Assembly (NCBI RefSeq): GCF_024385525.1
Contig: NZ_JANFLU010000012.1
Span: 117,750 to 181,749 of the forward strand
From: Arthrobacter sp. zg-Y238
Lineage (GTDB): Bacteria > Actinomycetota > Actinomycetes > Actinomycetales > Micrococcaceae
Direction of reading: 5' to 3'
DNA: 64,000 nucleotides
Position numbers and translations under genes: made by a program. Positions 49,657-60,745 of this stretch are shown in pieces (the stretch's first letter is position 1; every line of letters begins with the position of its first letter). The notes under the pieces were generated by a model. It made no database searches. It was not told the origin of the DNA and saw only the letters and a program-made list of their open reading frames with translations.

Positions 49657-51063
49657 TTATTTCCTTACTAGTTTCAATACGTGGTCGCGGACCCGCTCCA
49701 TGGTGGGCAGATCCTCTGCTTCAGCGTTCAGCCGCAGGAAGGGTTCGGTGTTGGACGCGCGGAGGTTGAACCACCACGCGCCGTCGTCGGAGGTGAACGT
49801 CACGCCGTCGAGGGTGTCCACCGTGACGCCGTCGCGCTCGAACTCGGCGCGGACGCGGGCGACGGCGGCCGGGACGTCCTCGACCCGGGAGTTCACCTCG
49901 CCGGAGGAGATGTACGGCTCGTATTCGCGGGCCAGATCCGAGAGGCTGCGGGTCTGCTCGCCCAGGGCAGCGAGTACGTGCATCGCCGCGAGCATGCCGG
50001 TGTCGGCGTTGTAGAAGTCGCGGAAGTAGTAGTGCGCGGAGTGCTCGCCGCCGAAGACGGCACCTTCGCTGGCCATCACTGCCTTGATGAAGGAGTGGCC
50101 CACCCGCGTGCGGACGGCACGGCCGCCGTCGTGCGCCACCAGTTCGGGCACGGCCCGGGAGGTGATCAGGTTGTGGATGATCACGGGCGTCTCTTCGCCG
50201 CCGGCCTTGGCCCGGGCGATCTCGCGGCGCGCGACCAGGGCGGTGACGGCGGAGGGGCTGACCGGCTCGCCCTTTTCGTCGATGACGAAGCAGCGGTCGG
50301 CGTCGCCGTCGAACGCCAGGCCGATGTCGGCACCGTGTTCGACGACGGCGGCCTGCAGGTCCCGCAGGTTCTCCGGCTCCAGCGGGTTGGCCGGGTGGTT
50401 CGGGAAGGACCCGTCCAGTTCAAAGTAGAGGGGAACAATGTCCAGGGGCAGCCTGGGCAGGATGCTGTCGCCGAGCACTGCGGGGGTGGTCATGCCAGCC
50501 ATGCCGTTGCCCGCATCCACCACTACCTTCAGCGGCCGGATTCCGGACAGGTCCACCAGGTTGCGCAGGTACTTGGAGTAGTCGGCCAGGACGTCCCGGA
50601 CGGAGATGGAACCCTTGGTTGCCGCCGCCGGAATGACGCCGTCATTCAGGTACTGCTCGGCGAGGGCCTGGATCTCCTTGAGGCCGGTCTCGGAGGAGAT
50701 GGGCACGGCGCCGGCCTTGGCCATCTTGATCCCGTTGTACTGCGCCGGGTTGTGGCTGGCAGTGAAGGTCACGCCGGCCGCATTCAGCACTCCGCAGGCG
50801 TAGTAGAGCTCATCGGTGGAAATCAGGTCCAGCAGGAGCACGTCGGCGCCGCGGGCGGTGGCGCCGCGCGCGAAGTCGCGGATGAACTCGGGAGAGGACG
50901 GACGCATGTCACCGCCAACCAGTACCGTCTGTCCGGACAGGCCCTGGACGTCTACAAACGCGGCCCCTACGGCCTCGACGATCTGCGGGGTGATGGTCTC
51001 GCCCACGACGCCGCGGACGTCGTAGGCCTTGAAGGACGCGGAGAGGTCGAATGCATTGTTCAC
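49657..51063 (-). CDS. manB: phosphomannomutase/phosphoglucomutase
   Basis: A 468-residue alpha-D-phosphohexomutase. The phosphoserine loop is FTASHNPAQYNGIKM (about residue 105), the metal loop is AFDGDADRCFVIDEKG (about 255), the sugar loop appears in GGEHSAHYYFRDFYNADTG (about 330), and the phosphate-binding end is WWFNLRASNTEPFLRLNAEA. It interconverts mannose/glucose 6- and 1-phosphates for GDP-mannose or glycan synthesis. GTG start at 51063. Divergent from the RecQ-like gene (99 bp). Confidence 0.93.
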   Translation of the reverse strand: MNNAFDLSASFKAYDVRGVVGETITPQIVEAVGAAFVDVQGLSGQTVLVGGDMRPSSPEFIRDFARGATARGADVLLLDLISTDELYYACGVLNAAGVTFTASHNPAQYNGIKMAKAGAVPISSETGLKEIQALAEQYLNDGVIPAAATKGSISVRDVLADYSKYLRNLVDLSGIRPLKVVVDAGNGMAGMTTPAVLGDSILPRLPLDIVPLYFELDGSFPNHPANPLEPENLRDLQAAVVEHGADIGLAFDGDADRCFVIDEKGEPVSPSAVTALVARREIARAKAGGEETPVIIHNLITSRAVPELVAHDGGRAVRTRVGHSFIKAVMASEGAVFGGEHSAHYYFRDFYNADTGMLAAMHVLAALGEQTRSLSDLAREYEPYISSGEVNSRVEDVPAAVARVRAEFERDGVTVDTLDGVTFTSDDGAWWFNLRASNTEPFLRLNAEAEDLPTMERVRDHVLKLVRK

Positions 51064-51162
51064 GTTGGCCAGTCTATAGGGGCGCCCGCCGCGGCGGTCT
51101 TTTGTCCACAGTTCAAATCCGATGCAGGGAACAGTTCCTCAGGTGCTGGGATAGTGGATGGT

Positions 51163-53328
51163 ATGGAAAGCACTGATACGCAAGGCACTGTTTCTGGGAC
51201 TGTTTCGGAGACTTCTGAAACAACCCGTCCGCTGCACGGCGAGGCGGTGGAGCTGCTGCGGGCCCTGGTGGGCAATGACTCCGCGGAGTTCCACCAGGAC
51301 CAGTTCGAAGCCATTGAGGCCCTGGTGGCCGGCGGACGGCGCGCCCTGGTGGTCCAGCGCACCGGCTGGGGCAAGTCTGCGGTGTACTTCGTCGCCAGCC
51401 TGTTGCTGCGGGCACGGGGGGCAGGTCCCACGCTGATTGTTTCCCCGCTGCTGGCGCTGATGCGGGACCAGGTGGCCGCCGCCGCGCGGGCCGGGGTGCG
51501 GGCCGTAGCCATCAACTCCGCCAACCAGCTGGAGTGGCAGGACATTTCCGCAAAGCTCGAGGCCGACGAGGTGGATGTGCTGCTGGTTTCCCCGGAACGG
51601 TTGAACAATCCCGGGTTCCGCGAACAGCACCTGCCCGAGCTGATCCGGCGTTCCGGACTGCTGGTGATCGACGAAGCGCACTGCATCTCCGACTGGGGCC
51701 ACGACTTCCGTCCGGACTACCGCCGCATCCGCCACCTGATCGAGCGGCTGCCCTCCACGGTTCCTGTACTGGCCACCACTGCCACGGCCAACAGCCGCGT
51801 GGTGAAGGACATTGAGGAACAGCTGGCCGCCGGCGGCGAAGACGTCTTCACCATCCGCGGCCCGCTGGCCCGCAAATCCCTGCGGCTCGGTGTCCTGCGG
51901 CTGCCCAACCCCAAGGCGCGCCTGGCCTGGCTGCTGACGCACCTGGACGACCTGCCAGGCAGCGGCATCATCTACGCCCTGACCGTCTCCGGCGCCGAAG
52001 ACACCGCCCGGCTGCTCCAGAAGGCCGGACATCCGGTTCTCGCCTACACCGGGCGCACCGACCCCGCGGACCGGGAAGAGGCCGAAGCCGCCCTGAAGGA
52101 GAACCGGGTCAAGGCGCTGGTGGCCACCAGCGCACTGGGCATGGGCTTCGACAAACCTGATCTGGGCTTCGTGATCCACCTGGGTGCGCCGTCTTCACCG
52201 GTGGCCTACTACCAGCAGGTGGGACGTGCCGGCCGCGGCACCCCGAACGCAGATGTGCTGCTGCTGCCGGGCGCGGAGGACCGTGACATCTGGCAGTACT
52301 TTGCCACGTCCTCCATGCCGGAGGAAGGACCGGCCACCGCGGTGCTCGCCGAGCTGGCTTCCGGCGAAGTCCTGTCCGTCGGTGTCCTGGAGACCCGGGT
52401 CAACCTGAAGCGCTCGCCGCTGGAACTGCTGTTGAAGGTCCTGTCCGTGGACGGCGCCGTCGAGAAGGTGTCCGGCGGCTGGCGGGGCACCGGGCAACCG
52501 TGGCATTACGACCGGGAACGCTATGAACGGATTGCCGCTGCCCGGGTGAAGGAACAGCAGGCCATGCTCGATTACGAGAGCACAACCGGCTGCCGCATGC
52601 AGTTCCTGTCCCAGCAGCTCGACGATCCGGCGGCCGCACCCTGCGGGCGCTGCGACAACTGTGCCGGCCGCTGGTTCGGCGACGACGTCGCGGCCGAGGC
52701 CACCGACAACGCGGCGCAGGCGCTGGACAAGGTTGGCGTGGAGGTGGATCCGCGTGGAATGTATCCCTCGGGCATGGACCGGCTGGGTGTGCCGGTCAAG
52801 GGCAAGATCAAGCCGGACCGGACCGTTGCCGACGGGCGTGCCCTGGCCCGGCTGACCGATCTGGGCTGGGGCGGACGGCTGCGTGAAATCTTTGCTCCGG
52901 GCGCTCAAGACCTGCCCGTGGACCCGGCGCTGCTTCAAGGTTGCGTACAGGTCCTGGCCCAGTGGGGCTGGGCCGAACGCCCGGTCGCCATTGTCTCCAT
53001 TCCGTCCCGGTCCCGGCCCCAGCTGGTGGATTCGCTGGCTCGCGGCCTCTCGGAACTGGGCCGGATTCCCTATCTGGGGGCGCTGCAGCTGCCGCACGGC
53101 GGTCCCACGGGCGGCCCCGGCGGCAACAGTGCCTTCCGGCTGGCCTCCGTCTGGGACCAGTTTGCGGTTCCCCCGGAAGGGGCTGCCTGGTTCGCCGCGA
53201 ACCCCGGACCGGTGCTGCTGGTGGATGATTTCGCCGACAGCCGCTGGACGCTCACGGAAGCCGGGCGGGTGCTGCGGGAAGCCGGTGCCCAGGCGGTGCT
53301 GCCGTTCGTGCTCGCGCTGAAGGCCTAG
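51163..53328 (+). CDS. RecQ-family helicase with C-terminal PRTase-like domain
   Basis: A 721-residue SF2 helicase. Core motifs are VVQRTGWGKSAVYFVASLL (motif I, atypical GWGKS), IVSPLLALMRDQV, LVIDEAHCISDWGHDFRPDY (DEAH), ATTATANSRV, and the RecQ motif VI GRAGRG. A zinc site (CGRCDNC) follows around residue 493. After a linker, residues 575-721 end in VLLVDDFADSRWTLTEAGRVLREAG, a PRPP-binding phosphoribosyltransferase loop. No HRDC domain is visible. ATG 51163 is used although an open frame continues far upstream antisense to manB. Confidence 0.85.
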   Translation: MESTDTQGTVSGTVSETSETTRPLHGEAVELLRALVGNDSAEFHQDQFEAIEALVAGGRRALVVQRTGWGKSAVYFVASLLLRARGAGPTLIVSPLLALMRDQVAAAARAGVRAVAINSANQLEWQDISAKLEADEVDVLLVSPERLNNPGFREQHLPELIRRSGLLVIDEAHCISDWGHDFRPDYRRIRHLIERLPSTVPVLATTATANSRVVKDIEEQLAAGGEDVFTIRGPLARKSLRLGVLRLPNPKARLAWLLTHLDDLPGSGIIYALTVSGAEDTARLLQKAGHPVLAYTGRTDPADREEAEAALKENRVKALVATSALGMGFDKPDLGFVIHLGAPSSPVAYYQQVGRAGRGTPNADVLLLPGAEDRDIWQYFATSSMPEEGPATAVLAELASGEVLSVGVLETRVNLKRSPLELLLKVLSVDGAVEKVSGGWRGTGQPWHYDRERYERIAAARVKEQQAMLDYESTTGCRMQFLSQQLDDPAAAPCGRCDNCAGRWFGDDVAAEATDNAAQALDKVGVEVDPRGMYPSGMDRLGVPVKGKIKPDRTVADGRALARLTDLGWGGRLREIFAPGAQDLPVDPALLQGCVQVLAQWGWAERPVAIVSIPSRSRPQLVDSLARGLSELGRIPYLGALQLPHGGPTGGPGGNSAFRLASVWDQFAVPPEGAAWFAANPGPVLLVDDFADSRWTLTEAGRVLREAGAQAVLPFVLALKA

Positions 53329-53347
53329 CGCCGCCCTGGGAGGCGCC

Positions 53348-53379
53348 AGCGGCGGGACGGCTGAGCCCGTCCCGCCGCT
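53348..53379. terminator. GC-rich hairpin between convergent genes
   Basis: AGCGGCGGGACGG / CCGTCCCGCCGCT forms a perfect 13-bp stem around CTGAGC, followed by GTTTCCC. It lies between the helicase stop and the convergent alpha/beta hydrolase stop, and probably acts as a terminator despite a weak T run. Confidence 0.7.
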
Positions 53380-53391
53380 GTTTCCCGCCGG

Positions 53392-55085
<1,694 letters not shown>

Positions 55086-55961
55086 CCTCGCCGAAATCGT
55101 GGCTGGCCAGGAACGCCGAGTTCCAGACCTGCACATAGTCCAGCCCGTCCTGGACCTGCCCCTGCGTCCGCCGGTTCAGAACCTGCTTGACGCCCTGCAC
55201 CACCAGCGGGGGATTCGCGGCTATCTGGACCGCCAGCTCTCGTCCGCGTGCGACGACGTCGTCCGCCAGTTCCGTGACCAGGCCGAGGGACGCGGCGCGG
55301 GCGGCGTCAAAATCCTCTCCGGTCAGGGCCAGCTGACGGGTGGCGCCTTCACCGATGATGGCAGGCAGCCGCTGCAGCGAGCCGAGGTCCGCCACGATGG
55401 CTACCCGAACCTCACGGACGCTGAAGCGCGCGGTGCGGGAGGAAATGCGGATGTCCGCTGCGGCAATAACGTCTATGGCTCCGCCGATGCACCAGCCGTC
55501 TACCGCTGCAATCACCGGCTTCGTGCAGCGGGCCAGTGACGTGACGGCGTCCTGGAGGTCCTTGATCTGCCCGCGGAAGCCCTCGCGCAGCTTGGCATCC
55601 ATACCGCCGGCCGCGAGCAGCGGGGCAAACACGGGAGCCATGGCGGGCAGGTCCAGGCCGTAGCTGAAATTCCCGCCGGAGCCGTAGAGCAGGACGGACC
55701 GGACGGCGTCGTCGGTGCTGAGCGCGTCAAACACCGCGGGCAGCTCGGCCCAGAAATCCGGGCCCATGGCGTTGCCTTTGGAGGGGCCAATCAGCTGCAC
55801 TTCGGCCACGCCGTCATGAATTTCGACACTCAGGGATTTCAGGGAAGGCAGTGAAGTGGCGCTGGACGTCATGGCATCTCCGTTGATTTGGGCGTCATTG
55901 TGCTGGACGTCAATATACCGGTCGTTTTAAGGCCCGAAGAAAGCAAAGCTAGGATCAAGGT

Positions 55962-56525
55962 ATGGAGCTTGCGGTTATCATTCTCTTCGTCCTATCCATC
56001 GCTGTTTTGAGCGCGCTCTGGGGCAGGTTTGAGAAGCGCCGTGCCGCCAACCCCAAGCCGGAGGCAGGCGCTTCCAGCGGTGCCGACGGTTCGGGCGGTG
56101 CGCGGCCGGCACGGCCTGCACGTCCCCGTCCCGCGCCGGCGGCAACCGGCACGTCGCCGCAGGCCGCCAGGGACGCTGCCGCGCTGCTGAGCGCAGATCA
56201 GCACCGGCAGATATATGCCGCCCTCGGACAGGGCCAGCCGGTAAAGGCGCTGAAGCTCTACGCGATGTTCACCGGCGCCGGCATCCGGGCCTCGGGGGCT
56301 GCCATCACGAACATGGCGGCGCACCCGCAGCCGTATGTACGGCCCATTCCGGATCCCGGGTCCGCGGCTAAGCCGGACACTGCTAAGCCGGACGCGGCTA
56401 AGCCGGACACTGCCAAGCCGGACGCGGCCAAGCCCGCAGCAGGCGCAGAATCAGAAGCGGTCCGGGAAGAAGAGATCAGCAAGTGGGCCCAGCAGCTGCG
56501 GCCCGAGGACTTCCTGAAGCCGTAG
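55962..56525 (+). CDS. hypothetical single-helix membrane protein with KPD(A/T) repeats
   Basis: A 187-residue protein. An N-terminal helix (MELAVIILFVLSIAVLSALWG) anchors it; then a Pro/Ala/Arg-rich linker (about 27-75), a small helical domain (LLSADQHRQIYAALGQGQPVKALKLYAMF and GAAITNMAAHPQPYVRPIPDP), a KPDTAKPDAAKPDTA repeat (about 138-157, DNA 56372-56430) and an acidic C-terminus. No family recognised. The repeat would vary by slippage. Confidence 0.65.
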   Translation: MELAVIILFVLSIAVLSALWGRFEKRRAANPKPEAGASSGADGSGGARPARPARPRPAPAATGTSPQAARDAAALLSADQHRQIYAALGQGQPVKALKLYAMFTGAGIRASGAAITNMAAHPQPYVRPIPDPGSAAKPDTAKPDAAKPDTAKPDAAKPAAGAESEAVREEEISKWAQQLRPEDFLKP

Positions 56526-56544
56526 GGGCACCTTAAGGGAGGGC

Positions 56545-56573
56545 AAAGGCCGGGCCGGCGCGGCCCGGCCTTT
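56545..56573. terminator. bidirectional terminator
   Basis: AAAGGCCGGGCC / GGCCCGGCCTTT forms a perfect 12-bp stem around GGCGC, A- and T-flanked. It separates the convergent KPD-repeat gene and the aldo/keto reductase. Confidence 0.9.
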
Positions 56574-56615
56574 ACTTTGCCCCGGGTCCCGCCGGGACAC
56601 CGGGTGCAGCAGGTG

Positions 56616-57656
56616 TTACCGCCCGGCCCGGCCGCCCTCAAGCAGACGCTCCCGCTGGTTCCGGCCGTCCGGGCCGTACGGGTAGTTGCCGACCTGCGGG
56701 ACGCTCAGCTCCGTCAGGCGCTGCTTTTCCTCGTCGGTCAGCACCAGGAACGCCGCTCCCAGATTGTCCGCGAGCTGGTCCGTGGTGCGCGCGCCGAGAA
56801 TTACCGAGGTCACTCCGGGACGGTCCGCCAGCCAGGCCAGCGCCACCTGTGCCGGCGTGGCGGAGTGCGCGGCAGCCACGGTCCGCAGTTCGTCGAGGAT
56901 CCGCCAGGTCCGCTCGTTGTGGCTGCGCAGGTCCCACCCCTGGAACTGCCGCGTGGGGTTGTCGCCCACGCGCGTGTTTCCGGCGGGAACTGTCTCGCGG
57001 TCATACTTGCCGGTGAGCCAGCCCCCGGCGAGCGGTGACCAGGGCAGCAACCCCAGTCCGGCGTCGAGCGCTGCGGGAACAATCTCGGATTCGATCTCCC
57101 GTTCAAGCAGGTTGTACTGCGGCTGGAGCGTGACCGGCAAAGCCCAGCCGTGTTCCCGGGCCACGTAGACGGCCTTGGTCAGTTGCCAGCCGGTGAAGTT
57201 GGAAAGCCCGTAATAGCTGATCTTCCCCGCGGTAATCGCGTCATTGAGGAAGCCCAGGCTCTCCTCAAGCGGCGTGCACGGATCCCAGGCATGCAGTTGG
57301 TACAGGTCCACGTGGTCCACGCCCAGCCGCATCAGGGAGTCGTCCAGCGCGCGGCGCAGGTGCCGGCGGGAGGTGCCCAGGTCGTTCGCCCCGCCGCCCA
57401 TCGGGAAGCGCCCCTTGGTGGCCAGGACGACGTCGGCCGCTTCCGTGGGATGGGTGTGCAGCCAGCGGCCGATGATTTCTTCGGACGCACCGGTTGTGTA
57501 AACATCCGCAGTGTCCACGAAGTTTCCGCCGGCACGCACGTAATCGTTGAGGATGGCGTGCGAGGCCCGGTCGTCGGATTCGTTGCCGAAGGTCATGGTG
57601 CCCAGCGCATAGTTGCTGACCGACGTTCCGCTGTTGCCGAGCAGTCGCATTTCCAT
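56616..57656 (-). CDS. aldo/keto reductase
   Basis: A 346-residue NADPH-dependent aldo/keto reductase (YajO/Tas-like branch). Catalytic Asp and Tyr are in NFVDTADVYTTGASEEIIG (about 50-68), Lys in DVVLATKGRFPMGGG, and the substrate His in RLGVDHVDLYQLHAWDP. The C-terminal NADP loop is VTSVILGARTTDQLADNL. It starts MEMRLLGNSGTSVSNYALGTM; ATG 57656 follows AAGGAA 7 bp upstream, better than the in-frame GTG at 57671. It is 12 bp after the GNAT gene, so probably co-transcribed. Confidence 0.9.
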   Translation of the reverse strand: MEMRLLGNSGTSVSNYALGTMTFGNESDDRASHAILNDYVRAGGNFVDTADVYTTGASEEIIGRWLHTHPTEAADVVLATKGRFPMGGGANDLGTSRRHLRRALDDSLMRLGVDHVDLYQLHAWDPCTPLEESLGFLNDAITAGKISYYGLSNFTGWQLTKAVYVAREHGWALPVTLQPQYNLLEREIESEIVPAALDAGLGLLPWSPLAGGWLTGKYDRETVPAGNTRVGDNPTRQFQGWDLRSHNERTWRILDELRTVAAAHSATPAQVALAWLADRPGVTSVILGARTTDQLADNLGAAFLVLTDEEKQRLTELSVPQVGNYPYGPDGRNQRERLLEGGRAGR

Positions 57657-57667
57657 GGATGTTTCCT

Positions 57668-58264
57668 TCACGCTAGGGAAGCTGGTGAACCGGCTGCCAG
57701 CTTATCCGCCGTGGGGCCTGAAAGCTCCCGGTCTGAAAGCAGGGCGGCGAACAACAGGGAATCCCGCCGCTTCCCGCCCACCAGCCGGTGCTCCCGGAGT
57801 CGGCCTTCGAAGGTGAAGCCGTTCTTTTCCAGCACCCGGACCGAACCCGCGTTCCCGGGATGGCAGGTGGCCTCCACACGCACCAGCCCCATCGGACCGA
57901 AGGCATGGCCGAGCAGGAGCGCTGCGGCCTCGGTGGCAAGGCCCAATCCCCAAACACCGCGGGCAAGGGTGTAGCCCAGTTCCCCGTTGCGGTCGGATGC
58001 GCTGGTGGTCCACACAGCCGCCGTCCCCACTAGACGGTCCTGGAACAGCACAGCCAGAGTGAACCCGGTCCTCGCCGGGGAAGCAGGTTCGGCGGCGGCG
58101 TCCGCGACGAAGGACCGTGTATCGGACAAGGTGTTGGGCCCCCACGTGGACCACTGCGTGACCACCGGATCGGAGGCAAACGCGTGCACGGCGTCGACGT
58201 CGTCGGCCCGGAAATCCCGCAGCGTCACCCGCGGTCCGTGAAGCAGGATGCCGTCCCGTGCCAT
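57668..58264 (-). CDS. GNAT-family N-acetyltransferase (RimJ/RimL-like)
   Basis: A 198-residue GNAT protein. It opens LHGPRVTLRDFRADDVDAVHAF, has WSTWGPNTLSDTRSFV, then the acetyl-CoA loop region GELGYTLARGVWGLGLATEAAALLLGHAFG (R/Q-x-x-G-x-A-like: VWGLGLA) and VEATCHPGNAGSVRVLEKNGFTFEGRLREH, typical of RimJ/RimL-type enzymes. Acceptor unknown. ATG 58264. First gene of a short operon with the aldo/keto reductase. Confidence 0.88.
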   Translation of the reverse strand: MARDGILLHGPRVTLRDFRADDVDAVHAFASDPVVTQWSTWGPNTLSDTRSFVADAAAEPASPARTGFTLAVLFQDRLVGTAAVWTTSASDRNGELGYTLARGVWGLGLATEAAALLLGHAFGPMGLVRVEATCHPGNAGSVRVLEKNGFTFEGRLREHRLVGGKRRDSLLFAALLSDRELSGPTADKLAAGSPASLA

Positions 58265-58313
58265 AGCTGCGTGCCCTTCTGAAGCGATTCGGTGGTGAAT
58301 CTAGGGTAGACGC

Positions 58314-58341
58314 AAAAAAACCCCCGGTTTCCCGGGGGTTT
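58314..58341. terminator. terminator of tRNA-Ser(GCT)
   Basis: AAACCCCCGG / CCGGGGGTTT around TTTC, with an A tract on the left (58313 onward), which on the minus strand is the T run after the tRNA. Its core is identical to the terminator next to tRNA-Ser(CGA) at 37691. Confidence 0.88.
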
Positions 58342-58346
58342 CAGCG

Positions 58347-58434
58347 CGGAGACGGGGGGATTTGAACCCCCGGTGGGCTTTAGGCCCACACTTCATTAGC
58401 AGTGAAGCCCATTCGGCCGCTCTGGCACGTCTCC
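58347..58434 (-). tRNA. tRNA-Ser (GCT)
   Basis: Acceptor GGAGACG/CGTCTCC, discriminator G, no encoded CCA (next bases CGC). Anticodon arm CTTCA-CTGCTAA-TGAAG gives anticodon GCT (AGC/AGU codons). A long variable arm (GTGGGCC...GCCCAC) makes it class II. T arm GGGGGTTCAAATCCCCC. Confidence 0.95.
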
Positions 58435-58518
58435 AACATGCTTATCTCAACATGACTTGCAGCTTCCGCTGCCAGCCTGACAAGACTACCGGCAACTTGC
58501 CGATTAGGGCAAAACGCC

Positions 58519-60648
58519 TCAGCCCAGTCTTCCGGTGAGCGCTTCCCAGAGGAATTCGTAGGACATGGCGTGCATCCGGGCCGACTGCCGATTATCCGCC
58601 GCACCGGCGTGCCCGCCCTCCAGCGCTTCATGGAACCAGACCTTGTCCGCACCCATGGCCTTCATCCGGGCAGCCATTTTGCGGGCCTGCACCGGCCCTA
58701 CCCGGTCATCGCTGGTGGCCGTCCAGATCAGCGTGGGCGGATAAGAGACATCTTCCTTGATCAGGTGGTAGGGGGAGAACGTCTGAACGAACTCCCACTG
58801 GGCCGGATCGTCCGGATCACCGTATTCGGCAATCCAGGAATAACCGGCGGAAAGCTTCGTGTAGCGGCGCATGTCCAGCAGCGGCACCCCGCAGGAAACA
58901 GCACCGAACAGGTGCGGATAGGTGGTGAGCATGTTACCCACCAGCAGTCCGCCGTTGCTGCGCCCGGTGCAGCCCAGATGCTCCCGGGACGTGACACCGC
59001 GGGCCACCAGGTCCTCAGCCACGGCGGCGAAGTCCTCATAGGCCCGGTGCCGGTTTTCCTGCAGAGCGGCGCGGTGCCATTCGGGTCCGTATTCCCCGCC
59101 GCCGCGGATGTTGGCCAGCACGTAGACGCCGTGCCGTTCGACGCCGTCGGCATCCGTGGTGCGCCGCTCCAGCCAGCCGCGGCCCACCACCCCGCTGTAC
59201 GCAGGGGTCAGGGAGGCTTCGAATCCGCCGTACCCGTTGAGCAGGGTGGGGTTGCCGCCGTCGAGCACCAGATCCTCCGGGCCCACCTGGAAATAGGGCA
59301 CCTTGGTGCCGTCCGCGGACACGGCGAAGTGCTGTTCGACCGTCAGTCCCGCCGCGTCGAACATGGTGGGTGAGGTCTTGACCGCCTCGGCCCGGCGGCC
59401 GTCCCGGGAACCGGGACCGGCGAGGGTGCCGCGGGACAGCGTGGACGGCGTGAGGAACCCGGTGCTGATCAGCCAGTAGTCGTTGCCGGCGGCCTCATCC
59501 TCGTCATCCACGGCGTACGCGTCCACCGAGTGCAGCGGCGGGCAGGCGTCCAGGATGTCCGCCCGCCAGCCGTCTTCGGGGGTGAGGACCAGGATTTCGG
59601 AGCTGACATCGCGCAGCAGGTTCAGCAGCAGCCGGTCCCGGGTCCAGCTCCAGGACTGCAGCGACGTGGACGCATCCGGGGTGAAGAGCCGGTGGACGCT
59701 CCGGTTTCCGGCAGTGAAATCTTCCAGCGACGCGGCCAGCAGGGAACCGGCGGGGTGGATGACGCCGTCGAGCTCCCAATCGGTACGCGGACGCAGCAGC
59801 AGCCACTGGCGGTGCACATCCACGTTCACGTCCAGCGGGACATCGAGCTGTACCCAGTCGCTGCCCTCCCGCAGGAAGGTGCGCGTGTTGTAGAAGTCGA
59901 TGATGTCCACGGCCAGGTCCCGTTCGAAGCCGGGCGTCTGGTCCCGCTGCACTACGGCCATCATGTGGTCTTCAGGAATCTCGAAGAAGGGTTCGGCGTC
60001 CAACAGTGCCTGCCCGCGTCGCAGAATGCGGCTGGTGCGCGGATAGGAGGAGGTGGTCATGGAACCCGGCCCGAAGTCCGTCCCCACGTACAGGCTGTCC
60101 TCGTCGGCCCAGCTGATCCGGCTCTTCGCCGCGGGAATGTCGAACCCGCCGGACACGAAGGCGCGGTCGACGACGTCGAACTCCCGGTAGCGGGCCGCGT
60201 CGCCGCCGTCGGGGGAGAGGGCCACCAGTGCACGGCGGTAGGAGACGCCGTCGGCGGGGCGCAGGAACATGGACCCGCCCCAGACCCATTCGGTCCCTTC
60301 GGCGGCGGTGAGTGCGTCCAGGTCCAGCAGCACCTCCCACTCGGTGTCCGCGGACGTGTAGCTCTCCCACGTGGTGCGGCGCCACAGGCCTTTGGGATGC
60401 TCCGCGTCGCGCCAGAAGTTGTAATAGTGCTCCCCGCGCTTGGCGACCATGGGGATGCGGTCCGTGGAATCCAGGACCTCGAGCAGGCGTTCCTCCGTCT
60501 GCTGGAATCCGGTGCGCGAGAGCAGGTTTTCGGTCACGGTGTTCTCCGAGCGGACCCAGTCCAGCTGCTTCTCTCCGTAGATGTCCTCCAGCCAGAGGAA
60601 CTCGTCGGTAGGGGCTGACTCGGCGGCGTCGAGGTTGGGGGATGTCAT
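58519..60648 (-). CDS. prolyl oligopeptidase-family (S9) serine peptidase
   Basis: A 709-residue cytosolic S9A peptidase. The N-terminal half (about 60-420) is the beta-propeller. The catalytic domain carries YGGFEASLTPAYSGVVGRGW, the nucleophile GCTGRSNGGLLVGNMLT (Ser in GRSNGG), the Asp region LIWTATSDDRVGPVQARKMAA and the His in EALEGGHAGAADNRQSA. It cleaves short peptides, often after Pro. ATG 60648. Downstream is the tRNA-Ser gene; upstream a divergent gene starts 97 bp away. Confidence 0.9.
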   Translation of the reverse strand: MTSPNLDAAESAPTDEFLWLEDIYGEKQLDWVRSENTVTENLLSRTGFQQTEERLLEVLDSTDRIPMVAKRGEHYYNFWRDAEHPKGLWRRTTWESYTSADTEWEVLLDLDALTAAEGTEWVWGGSMFLRPADGVSYRRALVALSPDGGDAARYREFDVVDRAFVSGGFDIPAAKSRISWADEDSLYVGTDFGPGSMTTSSYPRTSRILRRGQALLDAEPFFEIPEDHMMAVVQRDQTPGFERDLAVDIIDFYNTRTFLREGSDWVQLDVPLDVNVDVHRQWLLLRPRTDWELDGVIHPAGSLLAASLEDFTAGNRSVHRLFTPDASTSLQSWSWTRDRLLLNLLRDVSSEILVLTPEDGWRADILDACPPLHSVDAYAVDDEDEAAGNDYWLISTGFLTPSTLSRGTLAGPGSRDGRRAEAVKTSPTMFDAAGLTVEQHFAVSADGTKVPYFQVGPEDLVLDGGNPTLLNGYGGFEASLTPAYSGVVGRGWLERRTTDADGVERHGVYVLANIRGGGEYGPEWHRAALQENRHRAYEDFAAVAEDLVARGVTSREHLGCTGRSNGGLLVGNMLTTYPHLFGAVSCGVPLLDMRRYTKLSAGYSWIAEYGDPDDPAQWEFVQTFSPYHLIKEDVSYPPTLIWTATSDDRVGPVQARKMAARMKAMGADKVWFHEALEGGHAGAADNRQSARMHAMSYEFLWEALTGRLG

Positions 60649-60745
60649 GCGCCCATCCTAGCCACCGCCGCTTTCCGGGTGTGCCCGGCGGGCTGTCCAC
60701 GCCTGCCCGAACCCGGGCCGCTCCGGCTCCGGATATTCTAGATGG

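Noticed and set aside
49681..51162. In-frame extension of the RecQ-like gene upstream to 49681
   Set aside because: It would run antisense through manB with no conserved sequence; the recognisable helicase starts after 51163.
20905..53328. A DNA defence island (Lhr, Nei, RecQ, kinase)
   Set aside because: The genes are far apart, in different operons, and Lhr-Nei is a known core neighbourhood; no nuclease, methylase or toxin partner is present.
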